The notes under the pieces are model-generated. The model worked only from the letters and a program-made list of their open reading frames with translations. It was not told the DNA's origin and made no database searches. From contig CAMDBY010000027.1 of NCBI GenBank assembly GCA_945889575.1, forward strand, positions 1 to 13,465: a stretch of 13,465 nucleotides of DNA. Reading direction: 5' to 3'. A program made the translations under genes and the position numbers. Shown here piece after piece: positions 7,344 through 13,465 of this stretch. Position 1 is the stretch's first letter; every line of letters begins with the position of its first letter. Origin of the DNA: Bifidobacterium breve. GTDB lineage: Bacteria; Actinomycetota; Acidimicrobiia; Acidimicrobiales; Ilumatobacteraceae.

Positions 7344-8561
7344 GTGTCCGCTTCCATTCTCTTCACTAAAGCTCAACTGATTGATGGCTCAATTGTCGAT
7401 GTAGCGACAGAAGACGGTCTCATAGCGTGGATTGGACCTACCGGGCGATGCCCCCTCACGACTTCGAAGAACATCTCTCTTTCAGGTCATGTCGTTACAA
7501 CCTCATTTGTCGAGCCACATGCACATCTCGATAAAGCATTCCTCGCCGATCGCATTTCAAATCCTTCTGGTGACCTTATGGGCGCAATTCGTGGACTTGA
7601 AGCTGTTCGCCCAACAATTACGCATAACGACATTGTCGAGCGAGCCATGCGCGCTGTTCATCTGATGTCTCTGAATGGCGTGACATCAATAAGGACCCAT
7701 GCAGACACGACCATTTCAGGTGGCCTGTCTTCTGTACGCGCATTGCTGGAAGTAAAGAATAAATGCTCTGACTTCATGGATGTCCAAGTCGCAATGCTTC
7801 TTGAATGGCCCATCACCGGAGTCGCCGGCAAAGAACACCGTGCACTCGCCCGCGACGCTATTTCAGCCGGGATTGACGTTGTTGGCGGTTGTCCGCACTT
7901 GGACCTAGATCCGCAGGGTGCAGTCGAATTCTTGTTGAATCTTGCAGTCGAAGCAGGGCTGCCTCTTGACCTCCATGCCGATGAAAACATGCGATCTGAT
8001 TCAAGCGACCTAGAGCACCTCGCAGACATTGCGATTCGAGACAACCTGTCTCACCAAATGAATGCCAGTCATTGCGTTGCGTTGTCGACCAAGTCGGAAG
8101 CGGACATTGATCGCATCGCAGCAAAAGTAAGTGCCGCTGGAATCACAGTGACAGCTTTGCCACAGACCAATTTATTTCTTCAGGAACGTGGCATATCAAC
8201 CAACCCGGCCCGCGCCATCACACCTATCCACAGGCTGCAACAAGCTGGGGTCATCGTTGCGGCAGGAGCAGACAACTTGCAGGACCCTTTCAACTTGGTC
8301 GGTCGCGGAGACCCTCTGGAAATCGGGTCTTTACTTATGGTCTCAGCGCACGTCACAGCCGCAACTGCGATTCAGTTGGTCTCTTCACATGCTCATCATG
8401 TTGTTCATGGGGTCGCTAGCTGTCTTGCCGTTGGCGAGCCCGCAACTTTCGTAGCCACACTTGCGGCTAATCTTCGTGAGTCGATTGCGATGGGGCCCCC
8501 CGACAGGATTGTTGTATATGGCGGCGTCGTGATTGACAATCAAATTCGTAACAGAAAGTAA
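7344..8561 (+). CDS. Cytosine-deaminase-family metal amidohydrolase
   Basis: This 405 aa enzyme belongs to the amidohydrolase superfamily, closest in motif order to cytosine deaminase CodA and related aminohydrolases of N-heterocycles. The predicted metal ligands are H59 and H61 (FVEPHAHLDKAF), H211 (LDLHADEN) and D310 (AAGADNLQDPF). The likely catalytic acid/base is E214, and H243 (NASHCVALS) corresponds to CodA H246. Two CodA substrate contacts differ. The region of CodA Q156 (FPQEG) is MLLEWP here, and CodA D314 is N311. So hydrolytic deamination or C-N cleavage is well supported, but cytosine is unlikely. The GTG start at 7344 follows the monooxygenase stop by 7 nt with no Shine-Dalgarno, suggesting reinitiation by the same ribosomes; the sequence aligns with the family from about residue 4, so the start is reasonable. 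The neighbouring importer probably supplies its substrate. Confidence 0.88.
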   Translation: MSASILFTKAQLIDGSIVDVATEDGLIAWIGPTGRCPLTTSKNISLSGHVVTTSFVEPHAHLDKAFLADRISNPSGDLMGAIRGLEAVRPTITHNDIVERAMRAVHLMSLNGVTSIRTHADTTISGGLSSVRALLEVKNKCSDFMDVQVAMLLEWPITGVAGKEHRALARDAISAGIDVVGGCPHLDLDPQGAVEFLLNLAVEAGLPLDLHADENMRSDSSDLEHLADIAIRDNLSHQMNASHCVALSTKSEADIDRIAAKVSAAGITVTALPQTNLFLQERGISTNPARAITPIHRLQQAGVIVAAGADNLQDPFNLVGRGDPLEIGSLLMVSAHVTAATAIQLVSSHAHHVVHGVASCLAVGEPATFVATLAANLRESIAMGPPDRIVVYGGVVIDNQIRNRK

Positions 8562-8596
8562 ACCTCTTCGTGTCACAGGTGTACCTCACAATGCCC

Positions 8597-8602
8597 TATC
8601 TT
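8597..8602 (+). promoter_or_regulatory. Weak -10-like box before the ABC transporter genes
   Basis: TATCTT lies in the 72-base gap after the amidohydrolase. It would start transcription near 8609, giving either a leader of about 24 nt for the ATG at 8634 or a leaderless transcript for an in-frame GTG at 8610. There is no clear -35 element. The transporter may instead simply be read through from the monooxygenase promoter. Confidence 0.25.
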
Positions 8603-8633
8603 GTTTCTAGTGAGTTTGGCGGAAACAATAATC

Positions 8634-9389
8634 ATGAGTGACGCTCCGGCATCCTCCTCGGCACTTCTATCTTTTAACAACGTTTCCATGACGTTCGACG
8701 AAGGAACAAAGGCCCTCGACAATGTGTCCTTCTCTATCAACGCTGGTGAATTCGTCACCGTAGTGGGGCCGTCGGGATGCGGCAAGTCAACGCTTCTTCG
8801 AATTGCTTCAAACCTTGAAGCAAACACCGGAGGCACTTGTGCTATCGACCGCAACAGCATCGGATATGTCTTCCAAGATGCAACACTCATGCCGTGGCGA
8901 ACCGTTGCGCGCAACGTGGAACTCATTGCTGAACTTCACAAACTTCCCAAATCAGAACGCCAGCGACTGGCTGCCGAAGCAATCGAACTTGTAGGCCTGA
9001 ATGGTTTTGAAGAAAAGTATCCACGTCAACTCTCCGGCGGTATGCGAATGCGCGCATCACTTGCTCGGTCTTTAGTTATGAAACCGAAGGTCTTCCTGTT
9101 TGATGAACCTTTTGGAGCACTTGATGAAATCACTCGTGAACGTTTGAACGATGAACTTCTTCGCCTGTTCCAGCATGAGGGGTTTGCGGGACTTTTTATA
9201 ACCCACTCAATAACTGAAGCTGTGTACATGTCAACCAAAGTTCTCGTGATGTCAGCTCGTCCAGGCAAAATCATTGCGTCATTTGATGTTCCATTTGCAT
9301 ATCCACGCAACCATGATCTTCGATACGAACCAGAATTTGGCGAACTGTGCGGAAAAATTTCCCACGCTCTGCGCGGAGCACATGAATGA
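8634..9389 (+). CDS. NitT/TauT-family ABC transporter ATPase (SsuB/TauB-like)
   Basis: This is the cytoplasmic ATPase of a binding-protein-dependent importer. The 251 aa contain the whole cassette: Walker A GPSGCGKST (45-53), Q-loop VFQDATLMPW (Q81), signature LSGGMRMR (133-140), Walker B VFLFDEPFGALD (153-164), and the switch histidine in ITHSITEA (H191). The Q-loop and the tail RYEPEFGELCGKISHALR (230-247) are typical of the nitrate/sulfonate/taurine/pyrimidine-precursor importer group. I chose ATG 8634 because the protein then begins as relatives do and a GGCGGAAA stretch lies about 10 nt upstream. An in-frame GTG at 8610, which would add 8 residues, cannot be excluded. It overlaps the permease by 4 nt (ATGA). 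Confidence 0.93.
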   Translation: MSDAPASSSALLSFNNVSMTFDEGTKALDNVSFSINAGEFVTVVGPSGCGKSTLLRIASNLEANTGGTCAIDRNSIGYVFQDATLMPWRTVARNVELIAELHKLPKSERQRLAAEAIELVGLNGFEEKYPRQLSGGMRMRASLARSLVMKPKVFLFDEPFGALDEITRERLNDELLRLFQHEGFAGLFITHSITEAVYMSTKVLVMSARPGKIIASFDVPFAYPRNHDLRYEPEFGELCGKISHALRGAHE

Positions 9390-10249
9390 ATACCGCAAAC
9401 ACAATTACCAATCCAGTTGAGGAAGTAATTCCCGACAAAACAGACAGGTTTTCGTTTGTTGACTACATCGGACCCATCATTGTGTTCGTAGCATTTATTG
9501 CGGTCTGGTACCTCTTGTCTTCAGTTGTGTTACCCGAACAGAAACGCTTCTTGCTACCAACACCCCACAAAGTCCTGACAGACGGATTCTTTGTGTGGCA
9601 TTCAGGCGAACGTCGCGGACTACAACCGATTCTTCTGTCGTTGTGGGACTCAGCAAAGATTGCCCTTATTGGCTTGTCGATCACCATCGTTGTTGGGATG
9701 AGTTTGGCTGTTCTCATGAGTTCAAGTCGATGGCTAGAGCGTGCGACATGGCCATACCTAGTCGCCGTCCAAAGCGCGCCTGTTCTTGCACTGACTCCGC
9801 TCATTCGCGCACTGATTGACGGCACACGAACACAGCGCCTTCTCGTAGTTGTTCTTATTGCCATGTTCCCCATCGTCAGTAACACCCTGTTCGGACTCCT
9901 GTCAGCCGACAAAAGTCAACATGAGTTATTCACGTTGCAAGGTGCATCGAAATGGACCCGCTTGGTCAAGTTGCAATTTCCAGCAGCGCTTCCAAATATC
10001 TTCGTAGGGCTCCGTATTTCAGCAGGTCTCGCTGTTATCGGTGCAGTCGTTGGTGACTTTTATTTCCGTCAGGGAGGCGTCGTAGGTATTGGCGCACAGA
10101 TAGATGTGTACCGAAATCGCCTGTGGGGCGCAGAGCTCATCACTGCAATCATTCTTGCCAGCACACTCGGTCTGGTGGTGTTCCTCTTTTTCGGATGGGT
10201 CTCTCGTAGAGCCATCGGAAAATGGCACATCACCAATAGGGGTCATTGA
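9386..10249 (+). CDS. NitT/TauT-family ABC transporter permease (SsuC/TauC-like)
   Basis: This 287 aa inner-membrane subunit forms the channel, probably as a homodimer because only one permease gene is present. A charged N-terminal stretch of about 25 residues is followed by a first helix (29-49). A longer hydrophobic block follows, with helices at about 89-112, 122-140, 151-173, 205-224 and 249-272. The cytoplasmic coupling (EAA) loop is recognisable as LQGASKWTRLVKLQFPAALP (184-203), followed by IFVGLRISAGLAVIGAVVGD (205-224), both characteristic of the BPD_transp_1 domain in this group. The start ATG at 9386 overlaps the ATPase stop (ATGA), so the two subunits are translationally coupled and made in step. 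The binding-protein gene follows after 36 bases. Confidence 0.92.
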   Translation: MNTANTITNPVEEVIPDKTDRFSFVDYIGPIIVFVAFIAVWYLLSSVVLPEQKRFLLPTPHKVLTDGFFVWHSGERRGLQPILLSLWDSAKIALIGLSITIVVGMSLAVLMSSSRWLERATWPYLVAVQSAPVLALTPLIRALIDGTRTQRLLVVVLIAMFPIVSNTLFGLLSADKSQHELFTLQGASKWTRLVKLQFPAALPNIFVGLRISAGLAVIGAVVGDFYFRQGGVVGIGAQIDVYRNRLWGAELITAIILASTLGLVVFLFFGWVSRRAIGKWHITNRGH

Positions 10250-10269
10250 CCCGCACATCACCAACTACC

Positions 10270-10275
10270 AGGAGA
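10270..10275 (+). promoter_or_regulatory. Ribosome binding site of the binding-protein gene
   Basis: AGGAGA lies 10 nt before the ATG at 10286. It is among the clearest Shine-Dalgarno sites in the window, as expected for a binding protein made in excess over the membrane subunits. Confidence 0.65.
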
Positions 10276-10285
10276 ACATAAACAT

Positions 10286-11440
10286 ATGAAAAAAAGACCA
10301 CTATTAGCAACTGCAGTCATCGCCGCCCTCACGCTTGCTGCGTGCGGCGGCAGTGATTCAGCTGCTCCAGATACAACAGCTGCTGCAGCTACCGGCGTCG
10401 ACCTTGTCGCTGCTGGTTGCCCCGCAACAGTGTCACTTCAGACTGACTGGAACCCAGAAGCAGAACACGGCAACTTGTACCAACTTGTTGGGCCGGGTTA
10501 CACAGTAGACACAGCCAAACTCCGCGTCACGGGAGACCTCATGGCCGGTGGGAAAACCACAGGTGTAAAGGTTGAAATCCGTGCAGGTGGACCAGCAATC
10601 GGATACAGCCAAGTAACAGCAGAACTGTACAAAGACCCAAGCATCCTTCTTGGTTTCACCAGCACAGACGAAGCGGTTGCACACTCGACCGACTTCCCAA
10701 CACAGGCTGTTGTTGCACCATTCAATATCAACCCACAAATCATCATGTGGGACCCAGCTACCTATCCAGACGTAAAGACAATTGCGGACTTGAAGGCAAC
10801 TGGTGCAAAGGTTCGCTATTTCGATGGCGCCGCGTATATGGACTACTTCACAGCCACAGGAATTCTTGATAAGAAGCAAGTAGATGCGACATATGACGGC
10901 GCACCTGCGTCGTTCATCGCTGCAGGCGGAAAAGACACTCAACAGGGTTTCGGTACTTCTGAGCCGTACTTCTACAAGAACGTCCTTAAGGATTGGATGA
11001 AGGATGTTGCCTACCAGTACATCCACGATGCAGGTTGGACCGCATATGCACAGTCATTGGGCGGAACGCCAGCAAACATCGCACAGTACGACACATGCCT
11101 CACGGCACTCGTGCCTGTGATCCAGCAGGCCGCACTTGATTATCTTGGTGCTCCAGATACAGCTAACGCAATCATCCTTGATGCAGTAACTCAGTACAAC
11201 AACGGTTGGGCCTATGACGCAGGTCAGGCAAAAGCCGCAGTTGCAAAGATGCAAGAGGACAAGCTCATTGCTAACAGCCCAGACGGAACACTCGGTTCTT
11301 TCGACACAGAGCGTGTAACAGCATTCATCGCGACAGCAACTCCAGTGTTCACCTCAACCGGTGCAAAAGTTAAAGATGGCCTTGTGGCAGACGACATCGT
11401 CACCAACAAGTACATCAACCCAGCAATCAAACTCGGTTAA
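10286..11440 (+). CDS. Lipoprotein substrate-binding protein of the ABC importer (NMT1/SsuA-like)
   Basis: This is the extracytoplasmic solute receptor of the adjacent importer, 384 aa. The N-terminus is a lipoprotein signal: MKKR, a hydrophobic core, and lipobox LAAC with C20 as the lipidated residue. An Ala/Ser/Thr-rich linker follows to about residue 37. The mature domain begins with VSLQTDWNPEAEHGNLYQLV (49-68), resembling the start of NMT1/THI5-like binding proteins for thiamine-pyrimidine precursors and sulfonates. Then come TIADLKATGAKVRYFDG (165-181) and GILDKKQVDATYDG (192-205), the usual second lobe of this fold. It is longer than most SsuA/ThiY proteins (about 310-340 aa) and rich in aromatic residues (W55, W155, Y178, Y184, Y203, Y228, Y230), which might stack on a ring-shaped ligand. 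C45 and C271 could form a disulfide. The ligand is not known. A strong terminator follows 16 nt after the stop. Confidence 0.9.
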   Translation: MKKRPLLATAVIAALTLAACGGSDSAAPDTTAAAATGVDLVAAGCPATVSLQTDWNPEAEHGNLYQLVGPGYTVDTAKLRVTGDLMAGGKTTGVKVEIRAGGPAIGYSQVTAELYKDPSILLGFTSTDEAVAHSTDFPTQAVVAPFNINPQIIMWDPATYPDVKTIADLKATGAKVRYFDGAAYMDYFTATGILDKKQVDATYDGAPASFIAAGGKDTQQGFGTSEPYFYKNVLKDWMKDVAYQYIHDAGWTAYAQSLGGTPANIAQYDTCLTALVPVIQQAALDYLGAPDTANAIILDAVTQYNNGWAYDAGQAKAAVAKMQEDKLIANSPDGTLGSFDTERVTAFIATATPVFTSTGAKVKDGLVADDIVTNKYINPAIKLG

Positions 11441-11456
11441 ACAACTACAACATATT

Positions 11457-11486
11457 GGGGAGGGGCAGCAATGCTCCTCCCCTTTT
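11457..11486 (+). terminator. Intrinsic terminator after the transporter operon
   Basis: An 11-bp G+C-rich stem (11457-11467 with 11472-11482) closes on a GCAA tetraloop of the stable GNRA type and is followed by TTTT at 11483-11486. The single non-Watson-Crick position is G11464 with T11475, a G-U pair in the plus-strand RNA but an A-C mismatch in the minus-strand RNA. The minus side also lacks a U-run. It therefore acts mainly on plus-strand transcription. Confidence 0.85.
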
Positions 11487-11490
11487 GTAT

Positions 11491-12267
11491 TTACCGACCA
11501 AAGTCAAATCGACTAATTTCCTTCATCGCAGTACCTAACGATTCAATCGCGCTAGCAAACATGCGGGCACCAAGTTCGGCACTCGCTCCAGTTGGGTCAC
11601 CAATATGCCCCTCTGGGAAGAAATCATTTGACAACCAACCAAAAGCAACACGGCCACCGAATTTAACTTGTTCATTCTTTGCAAGCCCTTCAGGTATGCG
11701 ACGTACTGCAAGCGACATGTCAACAAGGTCAGGACGCAAGTGCAACATGACAGAAGTTTCATCGACTCCACCATGAACCCCCATACCAAGTTCAGATTCG
11801 GCAGACGAACCACCTTGGTCTGCGGGCATATGAGGATGAGCGAGGAAGGTCTGAAGACCGTATTTCAACCGCAACTCCCTATTCATCATCGCCATCAACG
11901 CGCTATTGCCGCCATGACCATTGATGAACATGATCTTCTTTGCAGGAGTCGATGCAACACATCGACCAATGTCGTCAATCACAGCCATCATGGTTGTCGC
12001 TGACAACCACATAGTCCCTGCAGCCCATGCATGCTCATTTGATTTTGTGAACGGAAGAGTCGGCAGCAGCCACGCATTGATTTCAGCGCCAAATTTGTCT
12101 ACTGCAGCCCGCGACACGGCATCTGCTACTACAAAGTCTGTGTTCAGTGGCAAATGTGGGCCATGTTGCTCTATTGCACCCAACGGCAAAATCACTATCG
12201 AATCTTTAGATAGTTGTGCAGATAATTGCGATGCGGAAAGGTCACCCAGTAATCGTGAAGAAGCCAT
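11491..12267 (-). CDS. Creatininase-family metal-dependent amidohydrolase
   Basis: This 258 aa protein has the length of the creatininase family, which includes creatinine amidohydrolase, the archaeal deformylase ArfB and the mycofactocin peptidase MftE. The metal-site motif LPLGAIEQHGPHLPLNTD (27-44) supplies E33, H35 and D44. NGHGGN (116-121) supplies H118. HGGVDETSVML (165-175) carries H165 and E170. Pseudomonas creatininase has a glutamate two residues after its histidine (H120, E122), whereas here the place is glycine (G120), so a bona fide creatininase is less likely. The protein has no signal peptide. MftE cannot be excluded on sequence, but no other mycofactocin gene is in the window. 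Start ATG 12267 is preceded by TAGGTT and 6 nt, a leaderless arrangement. It converges on the transporter operon and is divergent from an FAD oxidoreductase. It may hydrolyse an intermediate of the imported compound, which is an inference from position. Confidence 0.88.
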   Translation of the reverse strand: MASSRLLGDLSASQLSAQLSKDSIVILPLGAIEQHGPHLPLNTDFVVADAVSRAAVDKFGAEINAWLLPTLPFTKSNEHAWAAGTMWLSATTMMAVIDDIGRCVASTPAKKIMFINGHGGNSALMAMMNRELRLKYGLQTFLAHPHMPADQGGSSAESELGMGVHGGVDETSVMLHLRPDLVDMSLAVRRIPEGLAKNEQVKFGGRVAFGWLSNDFFPEGHIGDPTGASAELGARMFASAIESLGTAMKEISRFDFGR

Positions 12268-12279
12268 GCATCAAACCTA
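12268..12279 (-). promoter_or_regulatory. Putative leaderless -10 box for the creatininase homologue
   Basis: Read on the minus strand, TAGGTT (12279-12274) is followed by TGATGC and the ATG at 12267. The 6-nt spacing matches three other genes here. An ATG inside the spacer is out of frame and is not the start. Confidence 0.5.
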
Positions 12280-12301
12280 TCTGAGTGCTTGAATAGAGTC
12301 C

Positions 12302-13465
12302 GTGACTAAGCGCTCAGAGACAGATTTTGACGCCATCGTTATTGGTGCTGGCCATAACGGGCTCGTAACAGCTGCATATCTTGCGCGTCACGGACTGTCT
12401 ACGTTGCTAATCGAGGCCCGCTCAGAGGTCGGAGGTACCGCTGCCAGCGAGCAATATGGCGGGGCAACTGTCAATATTTGCAACTGCGACCATCTAACGT
12501 TTCGCACCACCCCGATAGCTGAAGAACTCAATTTGTCAGCCCACGGGCTTCAATACATCGATGTCGAGCCACCGCAAATTAATGGTGACTGGACAACCGA
12601 GAAATTCTGGCCGCTGTGGCACGACGTTGACCGAACTCTTGACGAACTCGCAGTCGCTCACCCCGGATCAGTTGATGGGTACAGACAGTACGCACAAACA
12701 GCTATTCCCGTCGCACGATTGATTCTCGAAGCTGCTGCGAATCCGCCGACCCGAGGTTCCCTTCTTTCCACCGTTATCCGAAGAGGCGGCCGCGGCGTTG
12801 CATCAATGCTTCGCATGAGCCGCATGTCAGCAGCCGATGTCATGCGGCAGTTTTTTGATGACGAAGCAGTTATCGGACCCGCAATGGTGGAAGGTCCGGT
12901 TGTGTGGGGACTCTCACCTGAGACCCCCGGCACAGGACTTGGTGCGATCTCGTATGCACTTCGGCATGTCGGAACTCTCGGCCGTCCTGTTGGCGGAAGC
13001 GGCATGTTGCCAGAAGCTCTGAAACAATCATTTCTTGCTGCCGGTGGATTCTTACGGACCAGTACTCGTGTGGTCGGAATCATCTGTGAAGGATCTCGTG
13101 TCAGTGCGGTGCAAACCGGAGACGGCGCAACAGTCACAGCACGAATTGTTGTATCGGCTTGCGATCCACAACGGACATTTATCCAATGGCTAAAGAATCC
13201 TCCTGCCAAAGCAAATTCTCTTATCAATCACTGGAAGAGCCATGCTCCTGGCGAAGGGTACGAATCAAAGATTGATGCAATTGCTAATACGCCACCGTTG
13301 TTTAACGCATTTGCAGATTCACTCACCGATCTTCAATCCACTGGCTCTACAGTCATCGTTAGTCCGTCGTTAGCGGAACTTCATCGTGGTTCGCAATTAA
13401 TGCGTGAAGGAAAGACGATGCCACGGATGGCATTGCTTGCGAACACGCCTTCCAACATTGATGTC
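12302..13465 (+). CDS. FAD-dependent oxidoreductase, COG1233 phytoene desaturase/PYROXD2-like (3' end beyond window)
   Basis: An uninterrupted frame of 388 codons runs to the right edge without a stop. It opens with an N-terminal Rossmann motif, AIVIGAGHNGLVTAAYLARH (11-30), followed by LLIEARSEVGGTAASE (35-50), with a glutamate expected to bind the FAD ribose and the GG motif of this family. RPVGGSGMLPEALKQSF (229-245) matches the family block before the second FAD-binding strand. Relatives are about 500-540 aa, so roughly a quarter is missing. Members range from carotenoid desaturases to uncharacterised oxidoreductases such as PYROXD2. The broad pattern with GHNGL favours the latter, and a carotenoid role is not supported by any neighbour. 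The start is GTG at 12302, the first start codon after an in-frame stop at 12290. A TAGAGT lies just 2 nt before it, so its promoter is unclear. Only 34 bases separate it from the divergent creatininase homologue. Confidence 0.88.
   Translation, partial: MTKRSETDFDAIVIGAGHNGLVTAAYLARHGLSTLLIEARSEVGGTAASEQYGGATVNICNCDHLTFRTTPIAEELNLSAHGLQYIDVEPPQINGDWTTEKFWPLWHDVDRTLDELAVAHPGSVDGYRQYAQTAIPVARLILEAAANPPTRGSLLSTVIRRGGRGVASMLRMSRMSAADVMRQFFDDEAVIGPAMVEGPVVWGLSPETPGTGLGAISYALRHVGTLGRPVGGSGMLPEALKQSFLAAGGFLRTSTRVVGIICEGSRVSAVQTGDGATVTARIVVSACDPQRTFIQWLKNPPAKANSLINHWKSHAPGEGYESKIDAIANTPPLFNAFADSLTDLQSTGSTVIVSPSLAELHRGSQLMREGKTMPRMALLANTPSNIDV

Noticed and set aside
8533..8561. TTGACA at 8533-8538 as a promoter for the ABC transporter
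   Set aside because: It is inside the amidohydrolase coding region and has no -10 box at a suitable distance.
6143..8561. Reading the monooxygenase and amidohydrolase as a Rut-type uracil degradation pathway
   Set aside because: The monooxygenase motifs follow the general luciferase-like pattern and not RutA as I recall it, there are no RutB-RutG homologues here, and the amidohydrolase is not a RutB-type cysteine hydrolase.
10433..11026. Open frame of 197 codons on the minus strand
   Set aside because: It is antisense to the substrate-binding lipoprotein, whose motifs are clear. The antisense product is Cys/Val-rich with no domain pattern.
12658..13227. Open frame of 189 codons on the minus strand
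   Set aside because: It lies opposite the FAD oxidoreductase, whose plus-strand frame carries the Rossmann motif and family blocks. The minus-strand translation shows no recognisable domain and is rich in Ser/Arg/Pro as expected for a shadow frame.
1..13465. Mobile element, phage island or CRISPR
   Set aside because: I found no transposase, integrase, terminal inverted repeats, tRNA boundary or spaced direct repeats, and base use looks even across the window.

Overview
The window looks like chromosomal DNA from a free-living actinobacterium. The base composition is moderate, near 50% G+C by eye. Aquatic Acidimicrobiia (Ilumatobacter-like) would fit, but this is an inference from gene content and not a proven assignment. 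The clues are an FadE-type acyl-CoA dehydrogenase next to a fatty-acyl-CoA synthetase, a luciferase-like monooxygenase, a lipoprotein binding-protein transporter, frequent GTG starts, and several genes with no leader, each with a TANNNT box exactly 6 nt before its start codon. I see no tRNA, rRNA, CRISPR array, insertion sequence, integrase or plasmid/phage gene. Coding density is very high, and the longest gap between genes is 112 bases.

Layout, left to right. (1) Positions 1-944, minus strand: the 5' part of a DUF512 radical-SAM protein with an N-terminal PDZ-like segment, running off the left edge. (2) Divergent from it, 991-2435: ispH (last step of the MEP isoprenoid pathway), overlapping by 4 nt with a small four-helix CopD-like membrane protein. 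(3) 2446-3648, minus: an acyl-CoA dehydrogenase, divergent from (4) 3761-6078: an acyl-CoA synthetase overlapping by 1 nt with a glycerophosphodiester phosphodiesterase. Together, (3) and (4) look like an uptake-and-oxidation module for acyl chains or lipid head groups. (5) 6143-11440: a five-gene run made of a luciferase-like flavin monooxygenase, a cytosine-deaminase-family amidohydrolase, and a NitT/TauT-type ABC importer (ATPase, permease, lipoprotein binding protein). It ends in a strong intrinsic terminator. (6) 11491-12267, minus: a creatininase-family metal amidohydrolase, convergent with the transporter. (7) 12302 to the right edge, plus: the 5' part of a COG1233 (phytoene-desaturase/PYROXD2-like) FAD oxidoreductase.

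How they may work together (inference): region 5, with the creatininase homologue, has the parts of a catabolic pathway for a small nitrogen-containing, probably cyclic, compound. A high-affinity importer brings it in, a flavin monooxygenase oxidises it, and two amidohydrolases open the ring or release ammonia. The catalytic residues of both hydrolases are present. The residues that bind cytosine in CodA are not conserved, and one metal ligand typical of true creatininase appears replaced. The substrate therefore cannot be named from sequence, and this is the best candidate in the window for an undescribed pathway. No transcriptional regulator is encoded here. The clearest regulatory signals are the leaderless promoters and one inverted repeat upstream of the monooxygenase.
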